30,346 nucleotides of DNA, from positions 1 through 30,346 of IMG/VR virus record IMGVR_UViG_3300044618_001182. One strand, written 5' to 3'. The position numbers were made by a program, and so were the translations under genes. The stretch's first letter is position 1. Every line of letters begins with the position of its first letter. Below the pieces are notes generated by a model. The model was not told where the DNA came from, ran no database searches, and worked only from the letters and a program-made list of their open reading frames with translations. Below, in pieces: positions 1 to 6,000 of this stretch. The DNA comes from a virus.

Positions 1-1
1 A

Positions 2-316
2 GGCAGAAGGCTTGATGCGGCTCGCAAGAGCCTGGCCGAAAGTACCACGCCCTGGGCACAGAATCATTGGACTAAGACAGTAGAACAGTTGGTGGCACAA
101 TGGCGTAGGTTACCGGTTTTACACGATGCAGATGCGGTAATGTCAGTGATGCCCAGATGGACTGTAAACTACAACTACTATGAGTTAAGCGATGAGCCCA
201 CCGGCAAGATGCTTGATGTATTTGACACGTTGTATCATTTTAGTTACAGTAAAGATCCAGATTTATCATGGTCTTGGGAAAATCACAGAGCCGCACGTTT
301 GGCTCGCGCACAATAA
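2..316 (+). CDS. C-terminal part of an unknown protein (5' end outside window)
   Basis: The reading frame is open from base 2 to the TAA at 314-316, so this is the last ~104 residues of a gene that begins before the window. An internal ATG at 89 exists, but the frame upstream of it is open and protein-like (it includes TPWAQNHWTKTVEQL), so I do not use it as a start. The end is rich in aromatic and acidic residues (YNYYELSDEPTGKMLDVFD, then DPDLSWSWENHRAARLARAQ). The tail resembles conserved T4-type phage proteins I cannot name. No function is assigned. The next gene follows 9 nt downstream with its own ribosome-binding site. Confidence 0.7.
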   Translation, partial: GRRLDAARKSLAESTTPWAQNHWTKTVEQLVAQWRRLPVLHDADAVMSVMPRWTVNYNYYELSDEPTGKMLDVFDTLYHFSYSKDPDLSWSWENHRAARLARAQ

Positions 317-325
317 GGAAACATT

Positions 326-541
326 ATGAATATTAAAAAACTTTTTTTATCAATTATTGCTATACTTGTATTAGTTTTTGCGGTTGCATTTACAACCTAT
401 ACACTTACTCCCGAAAGTTCAGTGACAACTCCGGAGATCAAGAAAACTAGCAACGAATACAAGCGTCCAGTGAGAGAAGGCAACTGCTGGCGTCAATTTA
501 TTGGTACCGGTAGCACTGACAGTATTTTGGTGTGTCATTAA
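326..541 (+). CDS. small secreted or membrane-anchored protein
   Basis: 71 residues. A short basic N-terminus (MNIKKLF) is followed by a hydrophobic segment at about residues 6-27 and then a polar domain with two cysteines near the C-terminus. This is the shape of an N-terminally anchored periplasmic protein or one with an uncleaved signal peptide; no clear lipobox is present. An AAGGAA ribosome-binding site stands just before the ATG. The family is not recognised. Small single-span proteins like this are common in phage early regions, but no role can be read from the sequence. Confidence 0.7.
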   Translation: MNIKKLFLSIIAILVLVFAVAFTTYTLTPESSVTTPEIKKTSNEYKRPVREGNCWRQFIGTGSTDSILVCH

Positions 542-554
542 TATGGAGACTACA

Positions 555-719
555 ATGAGAAAGAAGTTTACCGGACCCGACGGTCAAGTGTTTGTTGTAG
601 AAGAAGTCCTACAAACACCGGTAGGATTAACTGTATTTTATCTCAACGAAGCAACCAAAGAAAAGTATTCTTGTTTAATCGATGCGTTTGCCGAACGCTT
701 TACGGAGTTAGAACAATGA
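555..719 (+). CDS. small unknown phage protein
   Basis: 54 residues starting MRKKFTGPDG. I choose the ATG at 555 because GGAGAC sits 7-8 nt upstream; in-frame ATGs at 501 and 543 would overlap the previous gene or lack a ribosome site. The chain alternates charged and beta-prone residues (GQVFVVEEVLQ, GLTVFYLNEA), suggesting a small beta-rich fold. The stop TGA overlaps the next start in an ATGA junction, so the two are probably translationally coupled. Function unknown. Confidence 0.65.
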   Translation: MRKKFTGPDGQVFVVEEVLQTPVGLTVFYLNEATKEKYSCLIDAFAERFTELEQ

Positions 720-910
720 TCTCAGAAGAACGCATGATGGTAGTGGAAGCAGTGTTCAACGGACAGATTGGTGAAGAACATTTAACCCAAGAGGAAATTG
801 ACGTAGTCTTTGAAATGGTATGTGATGCGGCCACTGAAGCATTACTAGTAGAAGCAGTAGAACGTGGGTGTAGTGTGTTTGACGGCATCGAAGGCGATAC
901 TGTACAATAA
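716..910 (+). CDS. small acidic unknown phage protein
   Basis: 64 residues beginning MISEERMMVVEAV, strongly acidic and predicted mostly helical. The start at 716 is chosen because it overlaps the preceding stop (ATGA) and has GGAG about 10 nt upstream; the ATG at 671 lies well inside the preceding gene. One cysteine is near the middle and one near the C-terminus. No family recognised. The last bases contain the -10 of the promoter proposed for the HNH gene. Confidence 0.65.
   Translation: MISEERMMVVEAVFNGQIGEEHLTQEEIDVVFEMVCDAATEALLVEAVERGCSVFDGIEGDTVQ
879..908 (+). promoter_or_regulatory. sigma70-type promoter for the HNH gene
   Basis: TTGACG (879-884) is followed after 18 nt by TACAAT (903-908). 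The ATG of the HNH gene starts 6 nt after the -10, so transcription would start at or next to the ATG. It lies inside the end of the upstream gene. Confidence 0.55.
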
Positions 911-914
911 TACA

Positions 915-1304
915 ATGAGACCAATCTGCATTAATCCAGGGTGTGGTAAACCTGCAATGGTAAGCCATGCCAAAGCCACCGGCGATCTTAGATATCGGGT
1001 ACATTGTGGACATTGTCAAAAAGCTAGTTATGGTGGGCATCTACATGCACCAGGAGTTATTCCTTTCAAAACAGGGAAATGTAGTAACACTGATGGGCAT
1101 CTGGGCTTTGACTGTTTGATTAAATGGCCCGAGGTTCCGTCCTGGGCCAAAGGGATGACCGAAATAGATCATAAAGATGGCGATCCCCATAATAATGTAT
1201 TAGAAAATGTTGAAGAACTTTGTCCTATATGTCATAGACTCAAAGGACAACGAAATGGTGATTACGATGGCCACAAAAGACGACGCACTCAAACTACTGG
1301 TTGA
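915..1304 (+). CDS. HNH endonuclease with zinc-binding cysteines
   Basis: 129 residues. The N-terminal half has CxxxxC (C5, C10) and CxxC (C31, C34) pairs that could hold a zinc. The C-terminal half has the HNH pattern: EIDHKDGDPHNNVLENVEE with H86 and the N residues around 93-98, followed by CPICHRLKG (C103, C106, H107), the typical beta-beta-alpha-metal arrangement. Phage HNH proteins of this form act as free-standing homing nucleases or as DNA-processing nucleases; which applies here cannot be told. The start at 915 is preferred over 864 because the upstream part is not protein-like, and a promoter -10 lies 6 nt before 915. There is no Shine-Dalgarno site. The end overlaps the next gene by 50 bp. 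Confidence 0.82.
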   Translation: MRPICINPGCGKPAMVSHAKATGDLRYRVHCGHCQKASYGGHLHAPGVIPFKTGKCSNTDGHLGFDCLIKWPEVPSWAKGMTEIDHKDGDPHNNVLENVEELCPICHRLKGQRNGDYDGHKRRRTQTTG

Positions 1305-1827
1305 ATCATATCAGCCTACAGTCTATAAACGTGTACAGCGTAGCGAACAAACTCACTCGGAAAGTACACAACTCACTGAGAGAGAAATTTCCAGACTGTT
1401 AAGTCTATACCAGCACCAACAAACACTTCAAGAAAAGCGCCTGGTACGAGATGCTATTGATCATTGGTTACGCAGATATCACGGGTATGTGATTGGTGGC
1501 GGGATTGGCAGTCATTATGTTGAAGTAGGAGTGGATGTTAAAGATTGTATCTTTGAGCATATAGTGCCGGCTCGAGATGCATTAGACATGTTGTTGCAAG
1601 GTATTATGACAGTCAAGCAGGCCATGAATGTTCCTACTTGTTTGATCAGCAAACCCAATGATCAGATACTGCAAAAATCGGGCCGAGTAAAATCTAGTCC
1701 TAGCTATTGGTATTTTTTCAAACGCTATGATATATTACAAGCAGAATACAAAACACATGACGGTACTGCCGTAGATCCCGACGCCTGGACTTTAGAAAAA
1801 CATTACGAATATTTTAATGTCGCTTGA
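1255..1827 (+). CDS. unknown phage protein with an EHIVP motif
   Basis: 190 residues from the ATG at 1255, chosen because AAAGGA lies 7 nt upstream; ATG 1267 (MATKDD) is an alternative. The N-terminal half is charged and helical. The central part has a glycine-rich YVIGGGIGSHYVEVGVD segment followed by CIFEHIVPARDALDMLLQG and MNVPTCLISKPNDQIL. The EHIVP stretch resembles the first histidine strand of HNH-type nucleases, but a second Asn/His is not evident, so a nuclease function is only a guess. The end overlaps the methyltransferase start by 11 bp, suggesting co-translation with it. Confidence 0.65.
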   Translation: MVITMATKDDALKLLVESYQPTVYKRVQRSEQTHSESTQLTEREISRLLSLYQHQQTLQEKRLVRDAIDHWLRRYHGYVIGGGIGSHYVEVGVDVKDCIFEHIVPARDALDMLLQGIMTVKQAMNVPTCLISKPNDQILQKSGRVKSSPSYWYFFKRYDILQAEYKTHDGTAVDPDAWTLEKHYEYFNVA

Positions 1828-2968
1828 GCACTATTACCAACAGCTATGCCAGGAGTGGGGCTATACACCCACTGCTGATGTATGCACAGGTTACGAATCT
1901 GTTATGCCCAGGTTACATGAACTAGGCAAAGATGCATGGACAAAGGCCAACGATACCGGTAAAGAATCAATTCAACAAGAAGTATTTGATATCTATCGTA
2001 GCGTGGGTATTGTTCCAATTACCTACTATAATTTAGATGGATGTAGACAACAGGTAAATGATTTAGCAACCAAGACCAAGTCAGTTAAAAATCATCAACT
2101 TGGAGTAGGCAACAACGAAGGGCTAGCCTTTGGTCGTTTTTGGTTTCCCAACATGCAAGACGCCAAGTGGAATGACAATGCAACTGTTAGTATTCGTGCT
2201 AGATTCAATCATGATAATAAACTTAAACGTGCTATCAAGTTGGCCTATGTTCATAGAGACGAAGGAGAGGATACTGCGATTCCTAAGAACATTCGCAGGG
2301 CTTTGGAGTTGGTCAATGGCGGCACAATACAAAACTTTAAACCAATGAATGCTCGGGCGGTATGGGAACATATTTGTCCGGTATTCCGAGGCAACGTCTT
2401 GGATTTTAGTTCGGGCTACGGTGGCCGCATGTTTGGTGCCATGACCAGCAACCTACGCTATCATTATACAGGATTGGATCCAAACACAAGAACCTTCCAA
2501 GGATTAACTGCACTGGGAGAATTACTCTCAGAACAAAATTTAGGATCAGGGTATGCTGTACATTGTACCCCTAGTGAAGAATTTGATCCCGAGCCTGGAT
2601 TTTATGATGCGGCATTTAGTAGCCCTCCGTATTTCAATCTTGAAACCTATACAGATGAACCAACACAGTGCATGAATCGATACCGGGAATTATCTGCATG
2701 GTTTGATGGCTATGTTGTGCCCACATTAAAAATGGTACACAGTGCATTAGCTAGAGATGGTATCTATGCTGTAAACATTGCTGACTACAAGAACGGTAAA
2801 GAACAATTTGCCATCGTAGACCTGTGGAAAGAAATCAGTAAAAAGGTAGGATTTGAATATGTTGAAACCGTTGACATGATTTTAAATGTTCGCCCGGGTG
2901 TGGGCAATAACAAGTTAGAAAAAGCCTACAAATCAGAAGGTATCTATATTTTCCGTAAAACCTCATAA
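1817..2968 (+). CDS. SPPY-type DNA methyltransferase
   Basis: 383 residues. An AdoMet-binding motif I is visible as GNVLDFSSGYGGRMFGA (about residues 193-209), followed by GLDPN, and the catalytic motif IV SPPYFNLETY about 70 residues later. SPPY is a variant of the [DSN]PP[YFW] motif of N4-cytosine and N6-adenine amino-methyltransferases, with motif I preceding motif IV. The target base and site cannot be read. The N-terminal ~190 residues may carry target recognition. Its placement behind an HNH nuclease and an EHIVP protein could mean self-protection against host or own nucleases, which is inference. The start overlaps the upstream stop and lacks an obvious ribosome site. Confidence 0.8.
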   Translation: MSLEHYYQQLCQEWGYTPTADVCTGYESVMPRLHELGKDAWTKANDTGKESIQQEVFDIYRSVGIVPITYYNLDGCRQQVNDLATKTKSVKNHQLGVGNNEGLAFGRFWFPNMQDAKWNDNATVSIRARFNHDNKLKRAIKLAYVHRDEGEDTAIPKNIRRALELVNGGTIQNFKPMNARAVWEHICPVFRGNVLDFSSGYGGRMFGAMTSNLRYHYTGLDPNTRTFQGLTALGELLSEQNLGSGYAVHCTPSEEFDPEPGFYDAAFSSPPYFNLETYTDEPTQCMNRYRELSAWFDGYVVPTLKMVHSALARDGIYAVNIADYKNGKEQFAIVDLWKEISKKVGFEYVETVDMILNVRPGVGNNKLEKAYKSEGIYIFRKTS

Positions 2969-3023
2969 AAAAATATTCACGAGTTAATAGATAATTCCTA
3001 TTAAAAACTGTAGATTAATAATG

Positions 3024-3030
3024 TAAATAA
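3024..3030 (+). promoter_or_regulatory. TAAATAA late-promoter-like motif before rubredoxin
   Basis: TAAATAA, the same string as at 17662, 25057 and 27633, lies 46 nt upstream of the rubredoxin ATG in an AT-rich 107-bp gap. It resembles the T4 late promoter core TATAAATA. AT richness makes chance matches likely. Confidence 0.3.
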
Positions 3031-3075
3031 TAGTACAATATTATTCAGCAGTACAATTAATCAAAAGGAAAAACT

Positions 3076-3204
3076 ATGAATTACGTATGTCAAGTGTGTG
3101 GTCATGTTCATGATGAAGCAACCGAAGGAGTATTTGCAGAACTTTCAGACAACCATATCTGTCCTGAATGCGGTTGTTATAAAGATGAATATGTGTTACA
3201 ATAA
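3076..3204 (+). CDS. stand-alone rubredoxin
   Basis: 42 residues. The sequence starts MNYVCQVCGHVHDEATEG and ends NHICPECGCYKDEYV, giving two CxxC pairs (C5/C8 and C29/C32). These are the four iron ligands of rubredoxin, with the usual glycine after the second Cys and the typical K-D-E-[FY] end. It is shorter than typical rubredoxins (~52) because the central loop is reduced. Rubredoxins carry single electrons to acceptors such as rubrerythrin, whose gene starts 22 nt downstream. The ribosome site AAAAGGA lies upstream of the ATG. High confidence in the fold; the partner is inferred from adjacency. Confidence 0.85.
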   Translation: MNYVCQVCGHVHDEATEGVFAELSDNHICPECGCYKDEYVLQ

Positions 3205-3226
3205 TTTTTTAATAAAGGAGATTTAA

Positions 3227-3664
3227 ATGGCAAAAAGTATCAAAGGTACACGTACCGAAGAAAGTTTGAAGGAAGCATTTGCTGGTGAAAGCCAAGCCAA
3301 CCGTCGTTATTTGTATTTTGCAAACATGTGCGATATTGCTGGTGCAGGTGATGTGGCTGCAGTATTCCGTTCCACAGCCGAAGGCGAAACAGGTCACGCA
3401 CACGGTCACATGGAGTACTTGATTGAAGGTGGTGCAGGCGAGCCAGGCACAGGTATGCCAGCCAAGACAGTAACAGAAGCCTTAGAAGCTGCTATTTCAG
3501 GCGAAACACATGAGTACACTGACATGTACCCAGGTATGGCCAAGATAGCACGTGACGAAGGATTTGACGAAGTTGCTGATTGGTTTGAAACACTGGCCAA
3601 GGCAGAACGCAGTCATGCTAACAAGTTCACCAAAACATTGGAAGCACATAAAGCTACCTTGTAA
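3227..3664 (+). CDS. rbr: rubrerythrin, ferritin-like domain only
   Basis: 145 residues. The ferritin-like di-iron four-helix bundle is recognisable: [16 protein letters not shown] (E21), [10 protein letters not shown] (E54 and H57), [12 protein letters not shown] (E93/E96) and [10 protein letters not shown] (E127 and H130). These supply the ExxH pairs and extra glutamates of rubrerythrin. Classical rubrerythrins (~190 aa) add a C-terminal rubredoxin domain; it is absent here and supplied by the separate gene just upstream. The enzyme reduces hydrogen peroxide in the cytoplasm with electrons from rubredoxin. A strong AAAGGAG ribosome site precedes the ATG. The stop codon overlaps the direct repeat proposed as the pstS operator. 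Confidence 0.9.
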   Translation: MAKSIKGTRTEESLKEAFAGESQANRRYLYFANMCDIAGAGDVAAVFRSTAEGETGHAHGHMEYLIEGGAGEPGTGMPAKTVTEALEAAISGETHEYTDMYPGMAKIARDEGFDEVADWFETLAKAERSHANKFTKTLEAHKATL

Positions 3665-3676
3665 TACAATTGTAAT
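3659..3676 (+). promoter_or_regulatory. Pho-box-like 7-4-7 direct repeat before pstS
   Basis: TTGTAAT (3659-3665), four bases, then an identical TTGTAAT (3670-3676). The 7-4-7 geometry is that of the PhoB box, and each half matches the E. coli half-site CTGTCAT at 5 of 7 bases. A -10-like TTAAAT (3687-3692) begins 11 nt after the repeat ends, as expected for a PhoB-activated promoter without a -35. The first half overlaps the rubrerythrin stop. Confidence 0.55.
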
Positions 3677-3681
3677 ATTTG

Positions 3682-3727
3682 CTCCCTTAAATAGAACTGT
3701 GCGATCGCACACTCAACCTTAAGGGAG
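3682..3727 (+). promoter_or_regulatory. inverted repeat that pairs with the pstS ribosome site
   Basis: CTCCCTTAA (3682-3690) is a perfect complement of TTAAGGGAG (3719-3727), which contains the pstS Shine-Dalgarno sequence. Between them lies a 14-bp palindrome, TGTGCGATCGCACA (3698-3711). In a transcript reading through from rubrerythrin the two arms could fold and hide the ribosome site. A transcript starting near 3699, from the proposed Pho promoter, would lack the 5' arm. Confidence 0.5.
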
Positions 3728-3733
3728 ATTTCT

Positions 3734-4741
3734 TTGAAACACTTATTTCTAGCAGTAATCGCCGCATTTACACTCACAGCCGAAGCCGCAGATATTACCG
3801 GCGCAGGTGCTACATTTCCATATCCAATTTACGCCAAGTGGGCCGAGGATTATGCCAAACTATCAGGAAACCGATTAAACTATCAAAGCATTGGTAGCTC
3901 AGGAGGCATTAAACAAATCAAAGCCAAGACTGTAGACTTTGGTGCTACAGATGCTCCGTTGTCAGGTGACGACCTGGCTAAGTCAGGTTTGGTACAGTTT
4001 CCAGCAGTGCTGGGTGGCGTAGTTCCTGTAATAAACTTGGACGGTGTTAAACCAGGCGAACTACAAGTTACTAGTGATGTATTAGCAGACATTTATTTAG
4101 GCAACATTACTAAATGGAATGATGTCCGGATTGCTAAACTTAATCCAGGTAAGAAGTTACCCGACACAGATATCACAGTTGTACATCGTGCTGACGGTTC
4201 AGGTACAACATTTATCTTTACTGACTACTTGAATGAAGTCAGTAAAGAATGGTCTGCCAAGGTAGGCAAAGGTGCTGCAGTTAAATGGCCAGCCAAGAGT
4301 AGTGTAGGAGGCAAAGGTAACGAAGGAGTTGCGGCCAATGTAACTCGAGTAAAGGGCGCAATTGGCTATGTTGAATATGCCTATGCCAAGAAAAACAAAA
4401 TTGCACACCTCAAGTTACAAAATCGCGATGGCAAATTCGTAGATCCTGATGACACCACTTTTGCATCAGCTGCCGCAGGCGCTGATTGGTTTAGTGTTCC
4501 TGGTATGGGTATTAGTCTTGTGAATCAAAAGGGCGCCAGTGCTTGGCCCATCACTGGTGCTAGTTTTGTTTTGGTCTACAAGGATCCAGCAAACCCAGCG
4601 GCCACACAAGAAGTTCTAAAGTTCTTTGACTACGCATTTACCTATGGTGCTAAGCCAGCAGAGAGTCTTGACTATGTTCCGCTACCAAAGGCCCTGACAG
4701 ATCGAATTAGAACACAAGTTTGGTCAACCGTCAAGAAGTAA
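3734..4741 (+). CDS. pstS: PstS periplasmic phosphate-binding protein
   Basis: 335 residues with a signal peptide (MKHLFLAVIAAFTLTAEAA, cleavage likely before DITGAG). Family motifs follow in order: GAGATFPYPIYAKW, SIGSSGGIKQI, DFGATDAPL and HRADGSGTTFIFTDYL, which form the phosphate-binding cleft; the length is normal for PstS. It captures phosphate in the periplasm and delivers it to the host PstCAB transporter; no transporter genes are seen here, as in other phages carrying pstS. The start is TTG at 3734, preceded by AAGGGAG. Upstream are a 7-4-7 direct repeat and an inverted repeat covering the ribosome site; downstream is a strong terminator. It belongs with the plcP and agt genes as a phosphate-starvation set. 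Confidence 0.95.
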   Translation: MKHLFLAVIAAFTLTAEAADITGAGATFPYPIYAKWAEDYAKLSGNRLNYQSIGSSGGIKQIKAKTVDFGATDAPLSGDDLAKSGLVQFPAVLGGVVPVINLDGVKPGELQVTSDVLADIYLGNITKWNDVRIAKLNPGKKLPDTDITVVHRADGSGTTFIFTDYLNEVSKEWSAKVGKGAAVKWPAKSSVGGKGNEGVAANVTRVKGAIGYVEYAYAKKNKIAHLKLQNRDGKFVDPDDTTFASAAAGADWFSVPGMGISLVNQKGASAWPITGASFVLVYKDPANPAATQEVLKFFDYAFTYGAKPAESLDYVPLPKALTDRIRTQVWSTVKK

Positions 4742-4792
4742 TGTTAAACCGGACACAAAGATAGAGTGTCACTGGAGCTCGTAACCAGAACT

Positions 4793-4818
4793 AAAAAGGA
4801 CTTCGGTCCTTTTTCTTT
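4793..4818 (+). terminator. intrinsic terminator after pstS
   Basis: AAAAAGGAC (4793-4801), a TTCG tetraloop and GTCCTTTTT (4806-4814) make a perfect 9-bp stem ending in a T-run. A further small hairpin, GACAC...GTGTC, lies upstream within 4752-4770. Confidence 0.88.
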
Positions 4819-4888
4819 GTCACAATTTTCTAGTTGACTTTTGATATATACTTGTGTTACAGTTTTATTACTAAAGGAGGATTAGGCT

Positions 4889-5047
4889 ATGAAACAAAGT
4901 AAATTAGTTACCAAAGTTTACAAGGCCTGTATCGACCACGATGCTAAGAAACAACTTGAACTTCGCAAGAAGGAATTTGCCAAGATTGTTAAGCACAAGG
5001 CCGCAGGCAAACCATTTGACACCAAATGGACGCTCATGACGGTGTAA
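4889..5047 (+). CDS. small basic unknown protein
   Basis: 52 residues, highly basic (many Lys), beginning MKQSKLVTKVYKAC and ending KPFDTKWTLMTV; probably largely helical. A very strong ribosome site, AAAGGAGG, precedes the ATG. Upstream is TTGACT (4834-4839) but no convincing -10 at the right distance. It lies between pstS and plcP, and its stop codon overlaps the first half of the repeat proposed to control plcP. Family not recognised; it could bind nucleic acid given its charge, but nothing shows this. Confidence 0.65.
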   Translation: MKQSKLVTKVYKACIDHDAKKQLELRKKEFAKIVKHKAAGKPFDTKWTLMTV

Positions 5048-5059
5048 CAAAAGTGTAAT
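5042..5059 (+). promoter_or_regulatory. Pho-box-like 7-4-7 direct repeat before plcP
   Basis: GTGTAAC (5042-5048), AAAA, GTGTAAT (5053-5059): two near-identical 7-mers separated by 4 bp. The arrangement is the same as before pstS, sharing the core TGTAA[TC]. No good -10 lies at the expected 10-11 nt spacing, but TAAATA at 5082 lies 22 nt downstream. Confidence 0.42.
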
Positions 5060-5081
5060 ACTTTTTTCTCTGGCATTGCAG

Positions 5082-5087
5082 TAAATA
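5082..5087 (+). promoter_or_regulatory. TAAATA late-promoter-like motif before plcP
   Basis: TAAATA ends 4 nt before the plcP ATG. No Shine-Dalgarno sequence is present for this gene, so a transcript started here would be leaderless or nearly so. Similar placement occurs at 25057. Confidence 0.38.
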
Positions 5088-5091
5088 GTGT

Positions 5092-5916
5092 ATGTCAGAG
5101 AAAACTTACCGTTCAATTTTTATCTCAGATGTTCATCTTGGCACTCGCGACTGTAAGGCCGAGGCACTTAATAATTTTCTCAAACACAATACCTGCGAAA
5201 CCTTGTATCTAGTAGGTGACATTATAGATGCCTGGCGCATTCAACAAAACAAGTGGCGATGGAAACAAAGCCACACCAATGTAGTTCGTCGAGTCATGGG
5301 TCATGCAAAACGTGGTACTCGTGTGGTCTATGTTGCCGGAAATCACGACGAATTTCTTCGCCCATTAATACCATTGGGCATTGGGTTTGGCCTAATCGAA
5401 GTAGTAAATCAAGCAGAACACATTGGTGTAGACACTAAACACTATCTAGTCACTCATGGTGACTTGTTTGATGGCATCACACGTCTTGCTCCGTGGCTGG
5501 CTTTCCTTGGAGATAAAGCCTACGACTTTGTGCTCGGGCTCAATAGCAAATTTAATTGGCTACGTCATCGCATGGGATTTGGCTACTGGAGTTTGAGTAA
5601 GTATCTTAAAGGTCGAGTTAAAAAAGCCGCAGACTTTGTATTTCAGTTTGAAAAGAATCTTGTTGTTTATTGTCGTAAACGTGGATACGATGGTGTAATT
5701 TGTGGCCATATACATCATGCAGAAATTCGTGATGTAGATGGTATAGCATATATGAACGACGGTGACTGGGTAGAGAGTATGACTGCCCTGGTTGAGAATC
5801 ATAATGGATCCTGGGAAATTGTAACCTGGACCAAGGAGACAGACGATGTGGCTGTTGATAATACTAGCGGTAAACATAAACAATCCAAAAGACGTGCCAG
5901 GCAGAATGACTATTGA
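5092..5916 (+). CDS. plcP: PlcP-type metallophosphoesterase (lipid-remodelling phospholipase C)
   Basis: 274 residues of the calcineurin-like metallophosphoesterase superfamily. The metal-binding motifs are all present: SDVHLG (D13, H15), VGDIID (D43), AGNHDE (N84, H85), THGD (H122) and CGHIHHAE (H206, H208). Relatives are often annotated LpxH (UDP-2,3-diacylglucosamine hydrolase). The segments LGDKAYDFVLGLN, GYWSLSKYLK and NDGDWVESMTALVE are instead those I associate with the PlcP subfamily (S. meliloti SMc00171 type), which removes phosphate-bearing head groups from phospholipids during phosphate limitation. The following gene is a GT4 glycosyltransferase, the usual partner (agt). No Shine-Dalgarno site; TAAATA and a Pho-box-like repeat lie upstream. 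The basic C-terminal tail (KHKQSKRRARQ) may aid membrane contact. LpxH activity is the main alternative. Confidence 0.8.
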   Translation: MSEKTYRSIFISDVHLGTRDCKAEALNNFLKHNTCETLYLVGDIIDAWRIQQNKWRWKQSHTNVVRRVMGHAKRGTRVVYVAGNHDEFLRPLIPLGIGFGLIEVVNQAEHIGVDTKHYLVTHGDLFDGITRLAPWLAFLGDKAYDFVLGLNSKFNWLRHRMGFGYWSLSKYLKGRVKKAADFVFQFEKNLVVYCRKRGYDGVICGHIHHAEIRDVDGIAYMNDGDWVESMTALVENHNGSWEIVTWTKETDDVAVDNTSGKHKQSKRRARQNDY

Positions 5917-6000
5917 ATTTGCTAATGAGGCGTCCTGCGTTCACGCTCAACACAGTGTAAAATATTGGTTAAAGTTTGACTCTTTCCGGATAACCACATC

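Noticed and set aside
3701-3708. GCGATCGC as a cyanobacterial HIP1 signature
   Set aside because: This single copy lies in a palindrome with its own explanation and cannot indicate a cyanobacterial host.
3883-4408. Minus-strand open frames opposite pstS and many other genes
   Set aside because: They lie antisense to well-recognised proteins, have no ribosome sites and resemble no family.
4818-4850. Pho box or clear promoter before the 52-residue gene
   Set aside because: TTGTCAC occurs once but the second half-site at 11-bp spacing is poor, and TTGACT (4834) lacks a matching -10.
5092-5916. Plain LpxH of lipid A synthesis
   Set aside because: The metal motifs fit, but the central and C-terminal segments and the adjacent GT4 gene fit PlcP better. 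LpxH is kept as an alternative.
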